Assembly (NCBI GenBank): GCA_009760855.2
Contig: WPIO01000159.1
Span: 504,001 to 568,000 of the forward strand
Direction: 5' to 3'
Length of the DNA: 64,000 bases
From: Cristatella mucedo
Lineage: Eukaryota; Bryozoa; Phylactolaemata; Cristatellidae
Position numbers and translations under genes: made by a program. Shown here one piece after another: positions 22,719 to 64,000 of the stretch. The notes under the pieces were generated by a model. It made no database searches, was not told where the DNA came from, and saw only the letters and a program-made list of their open reading frames with translations. Position 1 is the stretch's first letter. The number at the start of each line of letters is the position of its first letter.

Positions 22719-23411
22719 AAATCTCGATGTACCAGGAGCTGACCTTTCAAATGAGTGGCTGCACCAATCTTAGACATGCCCTCGTAAACCCAAGAACTCG
22801 TTTCGATACGCAGAGGTGTACTGGTACTAATAGCTGCCTGCGATCGCAACGAATAAGTGAGATGCAATCGCACGGAAAGCATGAACGTCTCTTTCAAAAT
22901 ATAAAAAAATTCAAGGCTGACAAGTGATTTTCCGAGAAAAATACCCGATCTTGGCTTAAAAAACTGTGACAACCGAAGCTGGAACTGCAGCCATCCGACG
23001 GCTAGCAGAGGGCTTCGGTAAGGTCGTCTCGCTTGGACCAAGGTCGGCTCGGCTGGGCACTCGGTCCCGTTTGGCACAAGAAGCTGCAGCACACCGGCAG
23101 CAGGCGACTCTCGCAGGAGTCGCTGCGATGATTAAAAGCAAGAGCAGGGCAAAGACACAGGCGGACCGGACCGCGCGAGTGCTCGAAACCCAAGCCTCAT
23201 AACGTGCCGACCCGAACTGCCATGGCAGCTCGCTTTAGGTCTGCGCCGGCAGCGGCAGAAGGCGGGGCGGCAGCGCACAGCACGCCGGCCGGCAGTGGAC
23301 GTGACCGGGTCGCATTGGCTAGAGAGCCCCTGCAGGAAGGGGATGGAGGCTGCGATGCGTGATCCAGAAGGGGGTGTGCGTGTGCAGAGGTGCTGCGGCA
23401 GCATGTAGACG
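22719..23411 (-). other. probable 3' untranslated region of the NHS-like gene
   Basis: GC-rich sequence continues below the stop codon without another convincing exon. No AATAAA or ATTAAA on the minus strand was seen close to the stop. The nearest AATAAA is near 21563-21558, beyond two LINE-B fragments, so the end of the transcript is not located. Confidence 0.35.
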
Positions 23412-59824
<36,413 letters not shown>

Positions 59825-61950
59825 TCGTTACTGGGCAGCAGCGGTGGCTGGCGGAGGAGCGGCGTCGAGCGATCGGGCGAGCGGTGGACCATGACGCAGC
59901 CGACGCCGCGGCCAAACCGGTTCGATACGGCGCGCTGCATGCGAGTCAGCAGCCGACGAGCGGAAACTCTTGTGTAGGTGGAGTTAACTACCGCGCCCGG
60001 CCTCCTTTTGCGTGAATCCTATTGGCGCCGGCGTCGTACGCTGCGGGACTGCCGAGCGTCGGTGATCTCGTCGCCCCGCCTCCAGTCATCGCTATCGCGG
60101 CTTATTTATTTCTGTTTACGCGCTAGGCATTGTGAGCGACGAGCCGCAGCAGAATAAAACAGCCATTTGCCTATGGGCAAACATTAAATGACTGGGGGAG
60201 GTTGTCGCTTACAAAGCAGCAAAGCACACCATTGTGCTGGGCAGCGAACGCCGCGCCAAAAACGCCAGCGGCCGCTATCGCCGCCTACTCTCGTACGGTC
60301 GCAGCGAGAGGCGGGCGGACGGGAGGGGGAGCAACGCGTTTAGCTACGCGCAGTCTACAGGAGTCGGCCGCAGTTATGCAACACGAGCCTACCGAGGGTC
60401 TCAGCCAACTCGTAGCGATGCCCCTCCCCCCTCGGTTTTTATGGCGGAGCCGGCGGCGACGCCGTCGGGGGGAATTAGAAATGCTAACGCAGCCGAAATT
60501 GAGCGAGCCGCGCGACAGCAGAGTACTGCCGCTTTTTAAGATGTCGAAGCACCAAATTAAACCCGCAATGAGAATTGAATCAAAGCGCGAGTACGAAAAG
60601 CCCGGGTTATCGCGCGTCGGACCTCGCAACCGTCGGGCTCAGCCTGCTCCCAGAACTTAAGTAAGACACCGGAGACGCGCCTGCTTGGCCCAAGCTAGCG
60701 CGAGGCGAAAAGCCACGCCCAGTGCCGTCGCCCTGCGCTTTGAGCCTTTGCTTCTCCGCGGACGCAGCTATCGTCGCGTGGGCGTGGACCGCCCTCCCCC
60801 TCCCCGCTCTCGAGTTTCGCCGCAAGGCTTCTCTGCCTGTGAGCGCTGAGGGCACCGCAAGCCGCGGGCCTACGTTACGCAGACCTTGAGGCGGAGGGCA
60901 GCGGACGTTATCGAGCGACGTCGCGCCCGGCTGCGCGGCGGGTGCGGCCGCGCCGACTGCAGTTGGCCAGAGTTTTAGGCTCTGTAGCCTCTGCTCCGAC
61001 TGCAGTTGCTCTGGGCGGCACGAAGCGAGACAGCGGCGCAAATTAAATGTAGCCGCAATCGTTTCCCCGACACCCCACCCATTGCTTCCGCGCCACCGCG
61101 CATCGCACGACGGCACGCAAGCGCGGAGAACGCGCATCGGCCTGGCGGTACGCAGTAAAGCGTTGGCTCGCTACATCAGCCAAGGTACGACTGCCGAGAC
61201 TCGCATTTCCTGAATTATAATGACTAGATTAAGGTTAGTTAATCGTCTGTGGCTAGGCTGCATGAAAGTCGAATTCACGCGCTGCCCGGATAGTTGCGTT
61301 CTAGGCTGTTCGCTGCTAGGCGGTCTCGTCGTGCTCGGAGAGCAGAAATGCGAGCTTCGCGCTCCGGCCGCTGCTGCTGATGGACACTGGCAACACTTCG
61401 CCGCTGTCAAAAAGACTGTCCTACTCTGTGGACATGGACTGTCTGTATTCAGGCCCGGTCGCTCTAACTTGTTTCAGGGTTCCGCTACCGTCGGCACACT
61501 ACCTGCGCGTGTGCATTGGCGATGCACCCGCCAGTGGCCGGCCGCGACTCGCCGCCCCAGGCTTCGCCCGCATTCGTTGCGCATCGGCGAGGACTGGCGG
61601 CGTTGCGAGCGCCGCGTTTGCGGCCCGAGGACACTGGCGCCGAAGCGGCTGCAAGCAGAGCGTTTGCTAAAACACGGGATAAAAAGGGCCAACCTTGAAA
61701 AGGTATGCCCAGCGAAAACCATCTTCGTTTTCAGAGGTTACGCGGTTTTAGAGGCGTCCGGAGGTTATTGGCGACTGCACGGCGTTGTACGGATCAAACT
61801 AAGGCCATGCGTACGTTGCTGTGGAACGCATAGGAGAAACTACGGCGGCGCGAGTCGACAGAGTGGTCGGAGCCAGCGGAAACCGAATCGACTAGAAAAT
61901 AGCTTTCTCTAGACGAAGACTGCAGACGCGAGCACCGGCGAAGCCAGGGG

Positions 61951-62985
61951 GCAGGGGGCATTTGCCCCATTCCCGAAAGGGGGCAGCGACCTAGGCCGCC
62001 TCCTATTCCTACGCCCCGACCGTCGCCAACGACGAAATTACGTCCTAATTCTACTCGAGGAGCTACCGCCGAGTTTAAATGGACGCAATGATTTTCCGAA
62101 ACTGATTTCTCATTCGTTGCGGGTCTAGCCCCGAAAAAAAAGTCTTGCGGGTCCTACGTAAAAATTTTGGCAGGTCTTGCCCCCTCCAGGGCGAAATCCC
62201 GGCTCAGCCGCTGGACGTGGACACCGTCGCTACGATGTCGCTGCCGCCGCTGCTGCAGATCTGAGAACATAGCCGACCGGCTTCACTTTTAATTTATTCG
62301 CTGCGAGACATCCAGGCTGCTTCCATGCGAGTATTTTTCCTCTCACTCTTCCGACCTATTTATTCATCAAGAGCAGGCCCGACCAACTGTATCGAAAGTG
62401 TAGGCTACTTGCGTGTGTGCACATCCAGCACGCGATCGTGAGCGATCGCTGGGAAATGCGTCCATCGCAGGGTTCTATGTAAAGGAGAGCACGGACCGTT
62501 AAGTGTTCCTTGTCCGTTGCAGAGTGCTCTTCCGAAAACCAAAGTTCTTGTGAACAACGTATACGGAAACTGATACAGCAAGGACTTTTTAAAGCTTACC
62601 TGTCTGTTGTGTGACCGTAGCGCCTAAGACATCACATGCCTGTGGACAGATAAACGCTTGTTGCTTTAGGCTGATGGGTTTGCCACGCTGGCGGAGGCAT
62701 TAGATACGCCGGCTGCTAGTAATCTGCTTATTAGTTGCGATCATGCATACCTATTGTCACTTCGTTATCGTAGTTCAAATGCATTTCTAGATGCTATTGC
62801 TGTTGCTAAGATCCGTGAATTATACACTAATGAAAGCAAAGCGCCCCGGAGCCGCAACGGGCCCGGGGGGGGGGGGGCGCTAGCTGAGACGTCGCTCGGT
62901 TGGCGGGAGCTGCGAGCTGAGTACTCGCTTGTTTGGTATTCCTAACATTGATTCGAACCACTCAGCACGCTCCCCCCAAAGCGTC
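61951..62985. other. no gene recognised
   Basis: Mixed composition upstream of the NHS-like promoter block. A 13-base G run lies at 62865-62877. Confidence 0.4.
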
Positions 62986-62989
62986 ACTG

Positions 62990-64000
62990 TAATCTTCACT
63001 CAATGTGCAATTAAACCCTATTAATAAGCGACCTTATTTCTGAAAAAGGTCTCGACCTACTCACCTTAACTGAAACTTGACTAATAAACTGCCCGACAAT
63101 TAAAGACGAAACCCAGACTGGTTTCTTTTTCTTTCACACCTATACATTAATCAAAACTGGAGGTGGAGTTGTTATTATTATGCACTCGAAATTTATCTTC
63201 AAGCCATTTTCAGTACTCTCGAAACAGTATTTCGAATCGATTGTCTTGATTTCACCCGGAAACAAGCTGCCGATGGTGGCAGTAGTCTATCGCCCACCAG
63301 GTACCAAATCCTCCTTTATCTCAGATTTCTCTGATCTTATTTCGATTATATGTGCAAGAAATCCATATTTCCTTATAATTGGTGATTTCAACATTCATTT
63401 CTATAACTTATGTGACGACTTCAGAATTGAATTTTTCGTGCACTGATTGACTCATTGTTTCTTGTGGCTGATGTGCATGCCCTACTCACATCAAGGGCCA
63501 CACACTCAACCAAATTTTCTCATACAAATGCACATTGTCATCACCAATTATTACAAAATTTTCCTTATCTGACCACATGCAGATCTCATTCAATCTACAA
63601 TGTGCGCCCTCCTCCTCCTCCTCATCTAAAACCACGTGGAAATCGCGAAGCCTCAAGACTCTTAATACGGGTGCTGTTCGTGCGAGAATATCGGCTTCGC
63701 CTCTGCTGCTCAGTCCCCCTTCCAACCTGTCATCGTTGGTAGATTGTTACAACACGACTCTAGCTGACATGCTCGACGAGTTTGCACCTCTGACTAAGCG
63801 CACCTTTCGCCCAGACGGCCTACGGTTTCCCAAAGACATTAAACTAGCTAGGTCAACAAAGTGCAAGCTTGAAAAAGCATACGAAAGATCAGGACTGACT
63901 GTTCATAGCTAGTGATACGAGGACTAATGTAGATCGTACCAATCGATCCTAGCAAAGGCTAAGTCTAGCTTCTATGAAAGCAATGTTAAACCACAGATTC
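62990..64000 (+). mobile_element. LINE 5' part: endonuclease domain, runs off the window
   Basis: The sequence begins near a SLNVQ-like start, then SDLISEKGLDLLTLTET followed by TGA where the family has Trp, KTGGGVVIIMHSKF, MVAVVYRPPGT and PYFLIIGDFNIHF, in the order of the apurinic endonuclease domain of non-LTR elements. After a frame change it continues with SDHMQISFNL and DCYNTTLADMLDEFAPLTKR, the linker before the RT. At least one stop and one frameshift make it inactive. The RT lies beyond the window. Confidence 0.8.

Noticed and set aside
61220-61912. 230-codon plus-strand frame upstream of the NHS-like gene
   Set aside because: No domain, odd Arg/Cys-rich composition and CpG-rich sequence; it could be a divergent transcript but nothing supports coding.

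Overview
The window reads as nuclear DNA of a multicellular animal. It has introns with GT/AG borders, CpG-rich promoter-like blocks, many decayed non-LTR retrotransposons with (ATT)n tails, tRNA-derived SINEs, a pogo/Tigger-type DNA transposon remnant and long simple repeats. There are no operons, ribosome binding sites or compact gene packing. The phylum cannot be fixed from the sequence; an invertebrate bilaterian is my best guess. All family calls come from recognising motifs by eye, not from a database search.

The main content is one large minus-strand gene between about 59.8 and 23.4 kb. It encodes a protein of the Nance-Horan syndrome (NHS) / GUK-holder family, which are actin-regulatory proteins with an N-terminal WAVE-homology domain. 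I resolve eight coding exons: E1 59545-59824, E2 50367-50662, E3 40455-40755, E4 35358-36530, E5 33678-33816, E6 29165-29418, E7 24434-26416 and E8 23412-23599. Every intron has GT/AG borders, all seven junction phases agree, and the total is 1538 codons including the stop. E1 to E4, E7 and E8 are firm. E5 is likely. E6 is tentative and carries an unexpected membrane-segment-like stretch. The gene starts inside a GC-rich, CpG-rich block (58.85-61.95 kb).

A second, small two-exon minus-strand gene (10388 to 9251) encodes a coiled-coil protein of about 210 residues that I do not recognise. It has a polyadenylation signal 36 bp after the stop codon, and its single intron is largely made of retroelement fragments. 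A GC-rich block at the left end (600-1810) may be the promoter of another gene, but no reading frame there is convincing.

The rest is repeats. Two non-LTR families (called LINE-A and LINE-B here) supply more than twenty fragments. SINE-1 has a tRNA-like head and a tail that resembles the 3' end of LINE-A. SINE-2 is a second tRNA-derived family. There is also a 499-bp pogo/Tigger remnant (13772-14270), a foldback or MITE-like element (about 52719-53289), a 20-bp minisatellite open in all three forward frames (5740-6180), and very long (CT)n/(GA)n tracts inside the introns of the NHS-like gene.
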